The position numbers and the translations under genes are program-made. 35,997 nucleotides of DNA from a virus: positions 1 to 35,997 of the IMG/VR virus record IMGVR_UViG_3300017917_004268; one strand, given 5' to 3'. Shown piece by piece: positions 35,599-35,997 of this stretch. Each line of letters begins with the position of its first letter. Position 1 is the first letter of the stretch. The notes beneath the pieces are model-generated. The model had not been told where the DNA came from, did not search any database, and saw nothing but the letters and a program-made list of their open reading frames with translations.

Positions 35599-35997
35599 TT
35601 ATTCTTCCCCTCCTTCTCTGATTCCCATGGTGATTAGCCATACGAATAAGACTAGTATGATTGAGTAGCCAACTATTGTTTTAGCACTACCCTCCAAAAC
35701 AAGCCATGCTGCGAACATACCTAGCAATGTCCACAATTGATTTAATGTTTCAATAAATGCTTTTACTAGCCATGCCCAGAATATCTTTACTAACTTCCAT
35801 ACTTTTTTAAATATAAATATAATTGCATCTTTTATAGATTTAATTATCCATGCAACTACTTTATATGCTTCTTTTATTATCTTCCAAACAAGATTAAGAA
35901 CATGTTTAACTACCGCCCAAACCTTGCTCAATATAAATTTAACTAGGTTTATTGGTAACATGACTATGAACTTAACTGCTTTGAAGATAAATTTAAA
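35599..35997 (-). CDS. Membrane-associated amphipathic-repeat protein, open at window end
   Basis: The frame stays open past the first visible ATG (35961) to the window edge, so the gene probably begins beyond it; at least 132 codons are seen. The protein is a chain of short amphipathic or hydrophobic helices with a Lys-Val/Ile-Trp pattern (SKVWAVVKHVLNLVWKIIKE, FKKVWKLVKIFWAWLVKAFI), and ends with a transmembrane segment (GYSIILVLFVWLITMG) and REGGEE. It has the look of a membrane-binding or tape-measure tail-like protein, or a pore-forming lysis factor. Family not recognised. Confidence 0.5.
   Translation of the reverse strand, partial: FKFIFKAVKFIVMLPINLVKFILSKVWAVVKHVLNLVWKIIKEAYKVVAWIIKSIKDAIIFIFKKVWKLVKIFWAWLVKAFIETLNQLWTLLGMFAAWLVLEGSAKTIVGYSIILVLFVWLITMGIREGGEE

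Noticed and set aside
1-35997. Prophage integrase, attachment site or insertion sequence
   Set aside because: No integrase, transposase or terminal inverted repeats were seen; the GIY-YIG-like gene is the only mobile-looking cargo.

Overview
The window looks like part of a large, AT-rich double-stranded DNA phage, or a phage-derived contig, that infects a low-GC actinobacterium. Freshwater Nanopelagicales-type or marine actinobacteria are plausible hosts, by inference only. Phage character comes from a collagen-like tail fibre with a C1q/TNF-like tip, a virion beta-sandwich protein, an M23 endolysin, a holin-like protein, a protein with an N-terminus like those of actinophage capsid proteases or scaffolds, two tRNA genes, many tiny genes with 1-14 nt overlaps, and heavy paralogy. 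The actinobacterial link comes from a WhiB protein (18311-18595), a DUF7455-type protein (22244-22462) and an MSMEG_6728-type pyrimidine-dimer glycosylase (525-1001). No terminase, portal, major capsid, polymerase or integrase was recognised, so this is only part of a genome.

Layout. 1-524 is a non-coding, regulatory-looking start with three 25-bp-period repeats and one tiny leaderless gene. 525-2195 holds a DNA repair enzyme, a methyltransferase and a glycosyltransferase. 2244-6432 is a forward operon: an RsmI-like methylase, a short-chain dehydrogenase, a run of very small zinc-ribbon proteins, a 2OG-Fe(II) oxygenase and a radical SAM/SPASM enzyme. 6441-9469 carries virion and lysis genes plus an inserted reverse nuclease gene and a second RsmI-like protein. 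9459-16459 switches strand often: four more oxygenases, a methyltransferase, a glycosyltransferase/nucleotidyltransferase pair, an Hsp20, a YkgJ-type protein and a 365-aa structural-type protein. 16489-34555 is almost entirely reverse. It begins with regulatory and accessory genes (WhiB, SpeD-like, SLOG, secreted HNH, two kinase-like proteins with degenerate nucleotide sites). A decoration cluster follows (sugar oxidoreductase, two glycosyltransferases, NodU-type carbamoyltransferase, twin SGNH proteins, two oxygenases, two members of an uncharacterised family), then a PD-(D/E)XK-like nuclease, two tRNAs, a secreted subtilase and a proteasome-like Ntn hydrolase. A third RsmI-like gene and two membrane-protein genes close the window.

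How the genes may work together. Seven 2OG-Fe(II) oxygenases, all with the HxD...H...R core, four glycosyltransferases, a sugar nucleotidyltransferase, a carbamoyltransferase, SGNH proteins, a radical SAM enzyme and several methyltransferases suggest that the phage makes or remodels a complex hydroxylated and glycosylated structure. The target could be the virion fibres, the host surface or a small molecule; the sequence does not say which.

Regulation. About fifteen genes have a TATAAT-like hexamer, often preceded by TGn, exactly 6-8 nt before the start codon and no Shine-Dalgarno. This is the geometry of leaderless transcripts, common in actinobacteria. Genes needing strong translation (endolysin, Hsp20) instead have long leaders and strong Shine-Dalgarno sites.
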